Positions 25,610 to 34,629 are shown, counted from the first letter of the stretch. The stretch is 64,000 bases of DNA from Desulfoscipio geothermicus (GCA_016841205.1 JAENZP010000001.1:62001-126000); one strand, 5' to 3'. Made by a program: numbers and translations. Notes: a model not told the origin generated them from the letters alone.

Positions 25610-26297
25610 TCTGTTCTGAGTAGAATTTTACCTGCCTGTCCCATTCCACCAGGGCTTCTTTTGGTTCATAGATGTGTAACTGACCGTTTTCCAGCCAGCC
25701 GACTTGGCTCATCTGTTCACAAAATTCAATACTGCTGAAGCCGTAAACACAGGTTCCGCCCTCAGCCTGGAATTGCCGCAGCTCTTTTAAAATGAGGTTA
25801 CGCGAGTATAAATCAAAATCCTTAATAATTTCATCAGCAATCAATAATTTGGGCCGGTTAAGCATGGCGCAGGCCAAGGAAAGCCGTTGAAAGGCCCCCA
25901 TTGCCAGCGCAGTGACGGGCTCAGATAGAAAATCCTTTAATTCATACCGTTCGATCACGCTGTACACATTTACCCGGGAAGCTTTTTTTAAAGCGGCAAT
26001 AAAGTCGAGATTTTCCCCTGCCGTCATATCTAGAAACAAGCTTTTCTCTTGGGTGACTATTCCCAAATCACGCTTGAACTTTTCGGATTTTGTTATATTG
26101 TAACCCAGAATTTCAACTTGGCCGGACTTAAACCGGTCTACACCGGCCAAAATATGTAACAGCGCTGTCTTACCTGCTCCACGGAGGCCAAATACACCAA
26201 AACTTTCTCCGGGCAACACATCAAAGGATATACCATTGAAAAGCGTATGGCGCCCGGTTTTTTGTAACAGATTCCTAACTATAATTACTGGTTCCAC
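25590..26297 (-). CDS. ABC transporter ATPase with degenerate motifs
   Basis: 235-residue nucleotide-binding subunit of the exporter. Walker A is good (GLRGAGKTALL) and Walker B is LLIADEI with the catalytic Glu. The signature normally LSGGQ reads AMGAFQR, and the switch His position reads FSSIEF, so both hallmark sites are altered. The Q-loop region is VTQEKSLF. Such changes usually lower ATPase activity or mark the inactive half of an asymmetric pair, yet no second ATPase is encoded in the operon. It lies 3 nt after the HlyD-type gene. Confidence 0.88.
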   Translation of the reverse strand: MEPVIIVRNLLQKTGRHTLFNGISFDVLPGESFGVFGLRGAGKTALLHILAGVDRFKSGQVEILGYNITKSEKFKRDLGIVTQEKSLFLDMTAGENLDFIAALKKASRVNVYSVIERYELKDFLSEPVTALAMGAFQRLSLACAMLNRPKLLIADEIIKDFDLYSRNLILKELRQFQAEGGTCVYGFSSIEFCEQMSQVGWLENGQLHIYEPKEALVEWDRQVKFYSEQSDGHHA

Positions 26298-26300
26298 AAT

Positions 26301-27368
26301 CTATTGCCCCCCCTCAATGATCTTGACTCTGGCTGTCATACCTGTCTTCAAGGCTAGATCATCGTTGGGCACATCGATCTTGACTTGGAAGCTACGGATA
26401 TCATGTTCATATTGATCATCGATAGCTTTTTGTATTGCAAATTCACCGGCATCGTTGATTAACACCACCTTACCCTTAAAGACCCGGTTCGGGAAGGCAT
26501 CGACAATGATTTCGGAAATCTGATTTAGCCGGACACGTCCAATTTTTTTCTCGCTTAGATAAATGTTTACATAAGGATGGTCGATATCGGTAATCTCAAA
26601 TACCGGGGTACCGGCATTGAGCATTTCACCCGGCTGGAGATACTTTTCAGTTATATATCCGGATATAGGAGAAAGTAAATGGGTGTTTTTTAGATAAACC
26701 TCGGCTTTTTGGACGGCACCACTGGCTTGTTGAACTGCTCCCTGGGCAGCCCGGTATTGAGATTGGGCTAGTGATACGTTAGTTTGAGCTGCTAAGGCCT
26801 GGTCAAGACCTGCCTGAGCTTCCTGCAATTTGCTTTGCGCCAGGTCATAAGCATTAATGGCATCATCCAGAGTTTTTTGAGCAACAGCTCCGTTTTCAAA
26901 CAATGATGATGCTCGCTCGTAGGTTAGTCTAGCATCTTTGACTCCAATTTCAGCCTGAGACACTTTAGCTTTTAACTGGTTAATAGTACTCTCTACCTGT
27001 TGACTGGTTAGGGAAACCGAATCTGCTGCTTGCTTTGCCTGAGCAACTGCTGCATCATAGGCACCACGAGCAGTAACCAAATCAGAACTAATTTCCTGAG
27101 CTTCCAAGGAGGCTATTTCCTGCCCGGTATTCACTTGGCTACCTTCGTCTACTAATATACTCTCCAGTTTACCAGGAATCTTGAAAGATGCCAGCACAGC
27201 TGTGGCCTCAATTGTTCCCGTCGCAGACAGACTCTGGCGTTCATTGTCCAAGGCGACCTTTTGCACATAGAAGTAGCGGTTGAAGATGAGAATACCGGCG
27301 GCAACAATCCCTAAAAAAAGTATTAGGATGATCCCTTTTTTCAAATTAATTTTGTTTAAAGCATCCAT
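26301..27368 (-). CDS. HlyD-family membrane fusion protein
   Basis: 355-residue periplasmic-adaptor-type protein with one N-terminal membrane helix (about 12-32). The split lipoyl/barrel-sandwich halves (IPGKLESILVDEGSQVNTGQ; LLSPISGYITEKYLQPGEML) flank a long Ala/Gln-rich coiled-coil hairpin (about 85-220), and a beta-barrel follows (INDAGEFAIQKA and RVKIIEGG). It resembles YbhG, which partners YbhFSR. In a single-membrane organism such adaptors work with ABC-2 permeases on the outer face. Second gene of the TetR-led operon, 18 nt after it. Confidence 0.92.
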   Translation of the reverse strand: MDALNKINLKKGIILILFLGIVAAGILIFNRYFYVQKVALDNERQSLSATGTIEATAVLASFKIPGKLESILVDEGSQVNTGQEIASLEAQEISSDLVTARGAYDAAVAQAKQAADSVSLTSQQVESTINQLKAKVSQAEIGVKDARLTYERASSLFENGAVAQKTLDDAINAYDLAQSKLQEAQAGLDQALAAQTNVSLAQSQYRAAQGAVQQASGAVQKAEVYLKNTHLLSPISGYITEKYLQPGEMLNAGTPVFEITDIDHPYVNIYLSEKKIGRVRLNQISEIIVDAFPNRVFKGKVVLINDAGEFAIQKAIDDQYEHDIRSFQVKIDVPNDDLALKTGMTARVKIIEGGQ

Positions 27369-27386
27369 TACTAATGGCCTCCTTAT

Positions 27387-28037
27387 CTAACTAAAGATTC
27401 CATCAAAAACAAGTTTTAAAATATGCTCCAAGCATGCTTCAAGCATTTCCTCTGAGAACATATCTTCATGCCAGAGGGACTGAACAACCTCTTGCCTGGT
27501 AAAATAAACTAGGCATAAGGCATGCACGCTGAGAATCACCTGTCGGATATCTATATCCGGTCGAATGAACCCCCGCTCAATCCCATCCTTAATAATATCG
27601 TCAAACTCTAACTCAATTAGATCAAAAAATTTGGGAAAGAGCTTGCCTGCACACCGGCCGCCACAGAGTGCTTCCCAACTGGTCAGCCGCACATGAGCCT
27701 CATTTTCGGCTAAATAGTAAAAGTAAGCTCGAATAGCCCGGGCTACGTTCACCCTGGGATCATCGGCAAAATCAATAGCATTCTTACTTAAAGTATAGAT
27801 TTTATTGTAATTGTGACGAAGGACTTCCACATAAAGATTTTCCTTACTGCCAAAATAATGATAGATCATCCGTTTATTAATTCCCGCCGCATCAGCAATT
27901 TCATCTACCCGGGCTCCCTCAGGACCTTTTTCGGCAAAAATACTGGTTGCTGCCTTTAAGATACGGGAACGGCTTTCCTTTGAGCGCTGTTCCCGGCCAT
28001 CCACTTTTGGGAATGATGTTTGTTTAAGTGCTTCCAT
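27387..28037 (-). CDS. TetR-family regulator of the exporter operon
   Basis: 216 residues with an N-terminal helix-turn-helix (RSRILKAATSIFAEKGPEGA, ARVDEIADAAGINKRMIYHYF) and an all-helical ligand domain with VLSVHALCLVYF. It is the first gene of the exporter operon, so it is probably an autorepressor released by the exported compound. A perfect 6+6 palindrome is found 29 bp upstream of the start codon. Start: ATG at 28037 with GGAGGAT in the leader. Confidence 0.92.
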   Translation of the reverse strand: MEALKQTSFPKVDGREQRSKESRSRILKAATSIFAEKGPEGARVDEIADAAGINKRMIYHYFGSKENLYVEVLRHNYNKIYTLSKNAIDFADDPRVNVARAIRAYFYYLAENEAHVRLTSWEALCGGRCAGKLFPKFFDLIELEFDDIIKDGIERGFIRPDIDIRQVILSVHALCLVYFTRQEVVQSLWHEDMFSEEMLEACLEHILKLVFDGIFS

Positions 28038-28065
28038 GATGTATCCTCCAATTAAAAGAAAGTAA

Positions 28066-28081
28066 GTAACTGGTTAGTTAC
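28066..28081. promoter_or_regulatory. Probable TetR operator
   Basis: GTAACT-GGTT-AGTTAC, perfect 6-bp arms, upstream of the TetR gene and within the expected promoter region. Confidence 0.6.
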
Positions 28082-28498
28082 CTATATTTTAAGTTGTGCT
28101 GAATTAATATGTCAAGAATATGCTGTCCATATAGAAATGAAAAATAGAAATGATAATTTTGTTTGGAAACGGGTAAAAATCACAAATGCGAATTTCTTCA
28201 TAACTCAGGTCTATAAAATGCCTTAATAGTAAAATCAAACTTTCTTCAATAGGTAATTGCATACTAAGGTATGGAAAATTGTAAAAATTAAAAACACCCC
28301 TGAGTAGGAGTGCATGTTTTGATTTATCTGGACTATTATATTATTTAACTGAATGTAACCATTGATTGACTGTCCATTGAATGCAGTGGCAAAACCACTG
28401 CTATTAGGGCCAAAGTAGAAGGAATTAATCTAGTCTCCCATAAAAGTATTTATATTTTCCATTCGGACATGTCGTCTATAGCATTTTACAATGAAATC
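28082..28498. other. Intergenic stretch without a recognised gene
   Basis: 417 nt, AT-rich near the TetR gene and less so toward the crotonase. A short segment near 28385-28440 has a P-loop-like reading (ECSGKTTAIRAK) in one + frame, but there is no start codon or continuous gene. Confidence 0.3.
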
Positions 28499-29248
28499 CT
28501 AGAGCAAATCAGTATTACCTTCAAAGCGATTCCTAGTGGAAAATGCAATTGTCGAAGCTAATTTTTCTAATAGCAGCCCGGAGTTAATGTTACTGTTGGC
28601 ACCCATATTAAGGGCTGCTTTAGCCAAACTGACCGCCACTGGCCCTTTGGTAATTATTTTTTGCGCCATTTGTTTGGCAACCGGCATCAAATCATCGAAT
28701 TTCTCTACTACTTTATTGAGGAGGCCAATTTCTTCGGCCTCCCGGGCACTGATGGTATCGCCAGTAAAAATTAATTCTTTAGCTTTAGCAATTCCCACTA
28801 ATCTCTGCAACCTCTGCGTACCGCCCGCCCCGGGGATGATACCTAGGCCTGCTTCCGGCTGTCCCAGTTTGGATCGGCTGGTGGCAATTCTTATATCACA
28901 GGCCAGGGCCAGCTCACAGCCACCGCCAAAGGCAAAGCCGTTAATGGCGGCGATAACGGGCTTTTCCAGATTTTCTACATAATTTAGCGACTCATGAGCT
29001 TCACTTTTTAATATATCTAGACTTCTGCGCTCATTTAAAGAACGTATATCTGATCCAGATGCAAATGCTTTACCTCCTGCACCGGTAATAATAACTACCC
29101 GCACATCTTGATCAAAACGGCATTCCCGCGTGGCTTTACGGATCTCCATCCAGGTTCGGGGGTCCAGGGCATTGTACACATCCGGACGGTTCAAAGTTAT
29201 CAGTGCAATATGACCGTCTTTTTCGAGTAATAAATGTTGATATTCCAT
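28499..29248 (-). CDS. Enoyl-CoA hydratase/crotonase-family protein
   Basis: 249-residue crotonase-fold enzyme, probably adding water to enoyl-CoA in fatty-acid or butyrate-type metabolism. Oxyanion-hole segments are AGGKAFASGSDIRSL and GFAFGGGCELALACDIRIA; the second catalytic Glu lies in GQPEAGLGIIPGAGG. The C-terminus stops at RFEGNTDLL, about 10 residues earlier than most family members (which continue with FLEKR.P.F), so the tail is missing or variable. No other beta-oxidation gene is adjacent. Confidence 0.88.
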   Translation of the reverse strand: MEYQHLLLEKDGHIALITLNRPDVYNALDPRTWMEIRKATRECRFDQDVRVVIITGAGGKAFASGSDIRSLNERRSLDILKSEAHESLNYVENLEKPVIAAINGFAFGGGCELALACDIRIATSRSKLGQPEAGLGIIPGAGGTQRLQRLVGIAKAKELIFTGDTISAREAEEIGLLNKVVEKFDDLMPVAKQMAQKIITKGPVAVSLAKAALNMGANSNINSGLLLEKLASTIAFSTRNRFEGNTDLL

Positions 29249-29254
29249 ACAGGT

Positions 29255-29446
29255 TCCTTCCTATTGCATGGTTAACTTGCTGCGGTATTCCTCTGCATAT
29301 TTTCCTATTTCCGGCTTTATTCATGTCCTGAACCGCACAGTGGCCCTGTATATCCGTTAAAGGGGTTTGGGCAAAACCGAATACCGGCATCATTAATAAG
29401 TTAGCCGCTAGCCCCAGGGTAAGTATACTTCATAAACGTTAAGGTT
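29255..29446 (-). pseudogene. S-layer homology protein, N-terminal remnant
   Basis: The minus strand reads a signal-peptide-like SILTLGLAANLLMMPVFGFAQ followed by TPLTDIQGHCAVQDMNKAG, similar to the start of an SLH domain (FxDxxGHWAxxxIxKA). The ATG AAG likely to begin it is one base out of frame, the invariant Trp is Cys, and the frame decays after about 60 codons. It is therefore a fragment. Confidence 0.45.
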
Positions 29447-29470
29447 GTGATTTTATCACAGCAAGATTGA

Positions 29471-30238
29471 CTATGAATGGTTTGTTTGGTAACGAGTTTG
29501 ATGATTAGCCAGCATTGTGGCGATATTATGCGCTTCGTTAGGGGTTAGTTCTGTCCCCTTGTTATTAAGTATCAGCTGGTGCAATTCGTTCGGCAAACAA
29601 ATCCTGGTATTTTCAGGCGGTACCACTTTTGCCGCTAAATTCAGTTTAGCATTAGAGTTGGCCATGACAATGATAGAGCATATTGGTAAAGCCAAACCCA
29701 ACTTCTTATTTAAGAAAGTCTTCAGCGATAAAACATGTGCGGAATTTTGTTCAGCTGGGTTGGCTTTAACTGAAACCCAATTACCAAGGTGAAAGCGGTA
29801 CCAATTTCCATTTTCATCGCAGCCGGCATTGTTCCAATTCTTAGTTTCCAAACAAAAAACGCCCAGTGGTCCAATAACAATATGGTCAATTTGGGTGCCA
29901 TTAATTTTTATATCATTAATAATAAGCCAACCTTCAGGCAGATTATCCAAGAGGCCCGCCACAAGTTCCTCTCCCGTTAAGCCCTTAAGTAATTTCTCTC
30001 TTTCGATATTTGTTTGCCATAGCTTTCGACCTAAATAGTTTAAAACAACTATAAAGGACCAAATTAGAAATAAAATTATGGTCAAACCGGTGTTTTTAAA
30101 ATATAGCTGAATTATAAAACATATTAGGCCTATCGCCAGAGTCGGAAATAACTTTAAAACAGGTTCTTTTGGGTGTTTTTCTTTGAGGCTGGCTATCTGC
30201 TTATTTAAGGATCCCGGCCATCGTAATGTATCAGCCAT
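29471..30238 (-). CDS. NERD-domain membrane protein
   Basis: NERD (nuclease-related domain) proteins have a restriction-endonuclease-like fold; roles in DNA processing are presumed. Start at the ATG at 30238 (MADTLRWPG), behind AAGGTGG. Two close transmembrane segments (about 29-68) precede GEELVAGLLDNLPEGWLII, the catalytic-type NGTQIDHIVIGPLGVFCLET with Lys in ETKNW, and a helical tail. The PD-(D/E)xK-like residues D, E and K are all retained. Immediately downstream of the 102-residue SAP/Rho-N-like protein, maybe co-transcribed. Confidence 0.88.
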   Translation of the reverse strand: MADTLRWPGSLNKQIASLKEKHPKEPVLKLFPTLAIGLICFIIQLYFKNTGLTIILFLIWSFIVVLNYLGRKLWQTNIEREKLLKGLTGEELVAGLLDNLPEGWLIINDIKINGTQIDHIVIGPLGVFCLETKNWNNAGCDENGNWYRFHLGNWVSVKANPAEQNSAHVLSLKTFLNKKLGLALPICSIIVMANSNAKLNLAAKVVPPENTRICLPNELHQLILNNKGTELTPNEAHNIATMLANHQTRYQTNHS

Positions 30239-30277
30239 ATTTACCACCTTACTGTCTTCATCCTCATCCAGGTCAAT

Positions 30278-30586
30278 TTACTCTTCAGAGGTCTGTTCTT
30301 TGTACAGCTCCATAATGGCAACAATTACATCCTCTTTTTTTGCTTCTTTGGGTAGACCAATCTCCAGTTCCTCGGCGATTTCCTTCAGTTCCTTAATATC
30401 CATGTCATCCAGGTTGAGCTCTATCTCTTCTTCGTTATTATAAAAAAGGGTAATTGTACGAGCGAAAATTTCATCATAATTAGGCGCGGGGTCAGCAATA
30501 ATTTCACCACTAAGAAATACTTCTCTCCTCACCTCCTTTACAAGCTTTTCAATTGCGTCCAGTTTTTCCAAGATACTATTCTGCAT
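30278..30586 (-). CDS. Acidic protein with Rho-N/SAP-like C-terminus
   Basis: About 102 residues; the start is the ATG at 30586 (MQNSILEKLDAIEKLVKEVR), behind GGGAGGTAC. A helical N-terminal segment is followed by an acidic middle and DIKELKEIAEELEIGLPKEA then KKEDVIVAIMELY, which has the helix-loop-helix pattern of Rho-N/SAP modules that bind nucleic acid. Not assigned to a named family with certainty. It precedes the NERD gene by 39 nt and may act with it. Confidence 0.7.
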   Translation of the reverse strand: MQNSILEKLDAIEKLVKEVRREVFLSGEIIADPAPNYDEIFARTITLFYNNEEEIELNLDDMDIKELKEIAEELEIGLPKEAKKEDVIVAIMELYKEQTSEE

Positions 30587-30810
30587 TATATGTACCTCCC
30601 AAGTATTTCTAGGGCTACCCTGTGCCAATCATTTTCCACTAGGAATTAAAGGTTCGTATGAATGTCTCAAGCAACAGCTATCACATTAAAAATTTCTTGC
30701 CCCTACACAGAATGTTTTTAAGTATTATAACATGCACAAGTTGTTTTGATTTCTTCACTTCCCCTTACCACTAAAACGAACACTTAAACATTCTACAGCA
30801 TGTAAAAGTA

Positions 30811-30850
30811 AAAAACCTGCAATTCCTAAATATAAGGATTGCAGGTTTTT
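30811..30850 (-). terminator. Terminator after tRNA-Arg
   Basis: Near-perfect AAAAACCTGCAATCCT / AGGAATTGCAGGTTTTT hairpin directly after the tRNA 3' end. Confidence 0.85.
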
Positions 30851-30853
30851 GTT

Positions 30854-30928
<75 letters not shown>

Positions 30929-31077
30929 ATACCTTTAAATTTGCTACATAGATTATTGTATCATAAATATTGAATAATGCAAGGTTAAAAGCCCGGTAAT
31001 TAGTATATTTTACGGGAACAAAGGATTCCTTTACCTTACCGCGTACGGTACCCACCTTTGCCTCGGCAATAAACAGT

Positions 31078-31920
31078 TTATATATCCCTTTTATCAAACA
31101 TGTATACTGCCAAACCCGTAAAGAATATAACGTAAAAAATTGCATAAATCACCATCCAAACACTGGGCTCGGACATGCTGCCAAAGGGCCCCATCTGCTG
31201 GAGTGCCTGCAATGGGTTATCGGTAGGGTTCATAAGCAGGTGAACTATTTTGCGATACAGTGCGTCGACGGGCATAATTAAGCTGGCCAGTATGCCGGTC
31301 TGCTGCAAGGTAGCATTATTAATCAGCCAGCCTATTTGCTCAACCATGCCGCCAATTACGGACACCGCATACAGCATAAACATTACCACACCATTAGCAA
31401 TGGTGGGCAATACTGTGGAGCCGCACAGTGTTACTGCCAGCAGCACCACAGGCTGCAGGGCAAACAGTGCCAGGGCGTTCCACAGCCCGGTTAACTCAAG
31501 ACCCGTTTTAAGGTTTATAAGCAGGTAAATAACCATAAAAAACAACGCAGCGTACATGGTCAGAAAAAGGCCTGTACCCAGGAATTTGCCCAGCACTATT
31601 TCATAGCGCCGCACCGGCTTGGGGATAATAGTCTGGATTATTCCGCTTTCAATCTCCGATGCTATGGAACCTACAGCTGAAAAAATAGCTAAAAAGGATA
31701 CAATAAATCCGCCGAAATAGAGGCCGAAGGACAGCAATTGGGGGTAAATCATTTGCGCCAGCATCGGGTTTGGGTGCCGGGCCAAGTCCCTGGCGACAAA
31801 ATGCACCCCGGTACCGTACAACCCCAGATAAGCAGCAGCAAGTATGAGCGAAATAAGCACTACTTTACGGCCTAGTGCCTCACGAAAAGTTATTTTAATG
31901 ATCGCCAGCACTGTTCTCAC
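31078..31920 (-). CDS. ABC-2 type permease (NosY-like)
   Basis: 280-residue integral membrane subunit with six hydrophobic segments. The N-terminal amphipathic KITFREALGRKVVLISLIL is typical of these permeases, as is IIQTIIPKPVRRYEIVLGKFLGTGL on the cytoplasmic side. It overlaps the ATPase gene by 26 nt, so the two are translationally coupled. Last gene of the ECF sigma/anti-sigma/ABC operon; exports or processes an unknown substrate, perhaps in response to the sigma factor's signal. Confidence 0.9.
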   Translation of the reverse strand: MRTVLAIIKITFREALGRKVVLISLILAAAYLGLYGTGVHFVARDLARHPNPMLAQMIYPQLLSFGLYFGGFIVSFLAIFSAVGSIASEIESGIIQTIIPKPVRRYEIVLGKFLGTGLFLTMYAALFFMVIYLLINLKTGLELTGLWNALALFALQPVVLLAVTLCGSTVLPTIANGVVMFMLYAVSVIGGMVEQIGWLINNATLQQTGILASLIMPVDALYRKIVHLLMNPTDNPLQALQQMGPFGSMSEPSVWMVIYAIFYVIFFTGLAVYMFDKRDI

Positions 31921-32821
31921 CCTCCTGCGCCATACTGATAAACATTTCCTCCAAAGAAGAACGTTTACGGTTTAATTCATATAACCTGCCACCACCCTGA
32001 ATAACTGCTTCCGCCAGTAATGGGATATCCTCTTCCCGGCTTACCGAAGCTAAAACATTATCGCCCTTTATGGTCAGAGAAAGGGTGATACCGGCCAGTA
32101 CATTCCTTATTTGGTCAGTTATTCTCTCCAATCGTATTTCCACGTTAATCTCGGCGGACCTCAGTTCATCCAAGGTCCCCTGCCGGATGATTGTCCCCTG
32201 TTTTATAAAAGCCACCGTATCGCAGATCATCTCTACCTCGCTAAGCAGGTGGCTGTTTAAAAAAATAGTCTTGCCGCTGGCCCGCAGCTCCACCAGTATC
32301 TCCCGCACATCGCGGCGCCCCAGGGGATCTAGGGCCGAGGTAGGCTCGTCCAGAAACAGTAAATCGGGATCGGGCAGCAGTGCACAGGCCAGCCCGACCC
32401 TTTGCTGCATGCCCTTACTATATGTGCGTATCTTTTGACCTTCTCGTCCAGATAGCCCTACTTTATCTATAACCTGCGGTATGCGATGCTTTTTGTCTGC
32501 GTTACTCATACCGTATAGAGAGGCGTGAAAATCCAATAGTTGCCTGAAGGTCAGCCAGTCGTGGTAGCGGAAGTTTTCCGGTAAAAAACCAATTTTTGTC
32601 CTTACACCGATGTCCCCCAGAGGCTTACCAAGCAGACGGGCCTCTCCCGAAGTGGGGAAAAGCAGCCCCATCAATGTTTTAACTAGGGTACTTTTACCTG
32701 CCCCGTTGGGACCTAAAAATCCGAAGATTTGCCCCCGGGGAACCCGGAGGCAAATATCTGTACAGCCTACTTTATGTCCATAATGCTTGGTTAAGTTAAG
32801 CGTTTCGATGGCCAAATCCAA
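31895..32821 (-). CDS. ABC transporter ATPase (CcmA/NosF-like)
   Basis: 308-residue ATPase with all motifs intact: Walker A GPNGAGKST, Q-loop LPENFRYHDWL, signature YSKGMQQRVGLA, Walker B LLFLDEPTSALD and switch His in NSHLLSEVE. A C-terminal ~80-residue extension after the nucleotide domain is usual for drug/antibiotic-type ATPases. Third gene of the operon, 14 nt after the anti-sigma gene. Drives the permease encoded next. Confidence 0.94.
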   Translation of the reverse strand: MDLAIETLNLTKHYGHKVGCTDICLRVPRGQIFGFLGPNGAGKSTLVKTLMGLLFPTSGEARLLGKPLGDIGVRTKIGFLPENFRYHDWLTFRQLLDFHASLYGMSNADKKHRIPQVIDKVGLSGREGQKIRTYSKGMQQRVGLACALLPDPDLLFLDEPTSALDPLGRRDVREILVELRASGKTIFLNSHLLSEVEMICDTVAFIKQGTIIRQGTLDELRSAEINVEIRLERITDQIRNVLAGITLSLTIKGDNVLASVSREEDIPLLAEAVIQGGGRLYELNRKRSSLEEMFISMAQEGENSAGDH

Positions 32822-32835
32822 CTTAATATCCCACC

Positions 32836-33942
32836 TTATTTCATTTGCCCCGCTATAGCCAGTGCGGATTGCTCATCCAGGTTAGTGCCCGAGAGGGTAT
32901 ATACTACACCATTATCCTGCCAAACTAAAAAGCTCATCGGTACAGAGTTGTCGTGCCTGGTGTTGCCATCCACAAAAACCCCTTGACTGCCGTTAACCAT
33001 AACATCCCTGGATGCGCCGTTCATATTTGGGATTAATACCGTGTGCTGCCAGTCGTCTACCGCCAGCAGCTGGTTGCGTAAGTTTTCCGGCAGTGCGGGC
33101 ACATTTAAAAGGGCATCCTTTATGGCTAGTACATCCACCCCGGACGGTGCTTTCATTTCAGGACTTCTAGCTTGGGTTACGGTGAGCATATCATTGCCCG
33201 AACGGTAATTGGCCATTATGGCAGTAGGCATGTGCATGGTAAATGTTTGCCCGTCCAGACTTTCCGGTAGCAATTTGGTGCTGCCTAGGGACTGCAGCAG
33301 ACTATTTACACTAGCCACGTCCAGTGTGAGGCTGGCTGTGCTGGCGGTTATCTTTTGCAGCTCGGGTTCGTTGTAACCAGTCGGTGGGGGCAGTTTGATG
33401 GTAAAGTCCACAGCTTCCGCCGCCTGGGCAATGGTTACCGAAACCGCTTCATGTTTACCGGTTACTTCAACCTTGCCAAAGTTATCAATGTTCACATTAC
33501 CGGTCCCTTCATTAAAAGCTCTTTCCAGTTGTTCAATATCCCCAGGGTTAACGGTAATGGTCTGTACCTTTTCCATTCTAAACACGGTTAGAAATTCACC
33601 GGCCATACTGCGCACGGCTGGGAAACTAAAGGCGGTAAACAATACAGCGACCATTGCCGCGGTGGCAATAAATTTTCTATAAGGTTTCATGACATTTAAA
33701 CTCCTTTTAAATCGTCTTAGCCTATTGTCGCGTAACCCGGTTGTCAAGGCGTTAGGGGCTTTGGGCAGGTTTGCCAGGTACTGGTTCATACATAGGTTGA
33801 CAAAATTACTATTTGACTGCAATTCCTCCAATATATAACGGCATTTATCACATTGCTCCAGGTGCCGAGTTATCTCACGCCTTTGCTCGCTGTTTAATTC
33901 ATTATCCATGTAAGCCTGAAGGATGCCTTCTTGATAACACAT
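32836..33942 (-). CDS. Anti-sigma factor with zinc-finger N-terminus
   Basis: 368-residue membrane protein. The N-terminal ZAS domain (MDNELNSEQRREITRHLEQC, with H-x3-C-x2-C) binds and holds the sigma factor encoded just upstream. A single transmembrane helix lies at about 92-112 and a large external domain follows (about 115-368, DUF4367-like, Asn/Thr-rich, ending LSGTNLDEQSALAIAGQMK). The external part may sense the signal that releases sigma. The ATG of this gene overlaps the sigma stop. Confidence 0.87.
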   Translation of the reverse strand: MCYQEGILQAYMDNELNSEQRREITRHLEQCDKCRYILEELQSNSNFVNLCMNQYLANLPKAPNALTTGLRDNRLRRFKRSLNVMKPYRKFIATAAMVAVLFTAFSFPAVRSMAGEFLTVFRMEKVQTITVNPGDIEQLERAFNEGTGNVNIDNFGKVEVTGKHEAVSVTIAQAAEAVDFTIKLPPPTGYNEPELQKITASTASLTLDVASVNSLLQSLGSTKLLPESLDGQTFTMHMPTAIMANYRSGNDMLTVTQARSPEMKAPSGVDVLAIKDALLNVPALPENLRNQLLAVDDWQHTVLIPNMNGASRDVMVNGSQGVFVDGNTRHDNSVPMSFLVWQDNGVVYTLSGTNLDEQSALAIAGQMK

Positions 33943-34472
33943 TATGCGTCACATCCTTTCTGTTCCAGATATACCCTTTTAAACTTGGCTTGGGCCCGGG
34001 CAATGATGGTACCTACTGATGTTTTTTTTGTACCGATGGCTTCCGCTATTTCATCGTAACTAAAACCGGAATGCTTCATTAACAGACATAATCTATCCCT
34101 CTCAGGTAAGATCTGTAAAGTGATTCGTACGAGGCTTGCTTCTTCATTTTGGAGCGCTGCTTCCTCACTTGAAATCGCTGTCAATCCATGATGCTTGGTG
34201 TTTTCTTCCCTGCGCAGGCGGCTCTTTTCGCTGCGCAGGTAATTGTAAGCCAGATTGATTGCCACCCTGGAAAGCCACCCCCCGATGTTTTGGTATTGCC
34301 GGGGCGGTGTGCAGTACAGCTTTAGGAAAGCCTCCTGGGTAATTTCCTCCGCAACCGCATGACTTCCCAGCATATAGGTAAGCTGGCGGCATACAGCCGG
34401 GTAATAATGGTTGTATGTTTCCTGGTAAGACTTCTGGGATTTTGCACCCTTTTCCATTTGAGACGGGAAAAT
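33942..34472 (-). CDS. ECF-type RNA polymerase sigma factor
   Basis: Extracytoplasmic-function sigma factor, 176 or so residues. Region 2 reads LGSHAVAEEITQEAFLKLY and region 4 reads LPERDRLCLLMKHSGFSYDE then IAEAIGTKKTSVGTIIARA. The start is uncertain: a strong GGGGGAGG stands about 9 nt before an ATT at 34472, in frame. The nearest ATG (34457) is 24 nt from that site and an upstream TTG (34502) has only a weak site. I use the ATT; starting at 34457 would cost 5 residues. Followed by its anti-sigma gene with overlapping codons. Confidence 0.85.
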   Translation of the reverse strand: MFPSQMEKGAKSQKSYQETYNHYYPAVCRQLTYMLGSHAVAEEITQEAFLKLYCTPPRQYQNIGGWLSRVAINLAYNYLRSEKSRLRREENTKHHGLTAISSEEAALQNEEASLVRITLQILPERDRLCLLMKHSGFSYDEIAEAIGTKKTSVGTIIARAQAKFKRVYLEQKGCDA

Positions 34473-34610
34473 GGCCGGCCACCTCCCCCGTTTTCTTTTC
34501 AACTTTATAACACAGCTGCATTTGTTAAAATGACACTAGAGATAATTATTTCTTGGAACCAGCCCAAAAGCTCTTACTTAATATTAAACAAAATCACAAT
34601 AATAAAAATA

Positions 34611-34629
34611 CCGGGAAAGATATTCCCGG
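34611..34629 (-). terminator. Terminator after small membrane gene
   Basis: CCGGGAA-TATC-TTTCCCGG hairpin followed on the minus strand by TATTTTTATTATT, 71 nt after the small gene stop at 34700. Confidence 0.75.

Noticed and set aside
28360-28500. P-loop-like reading ECSGKTTAIRAK on the + strand
   Set aside because: No start codon, stops on both sides and no thymidylate-kinase or other family continuation; probably chance.
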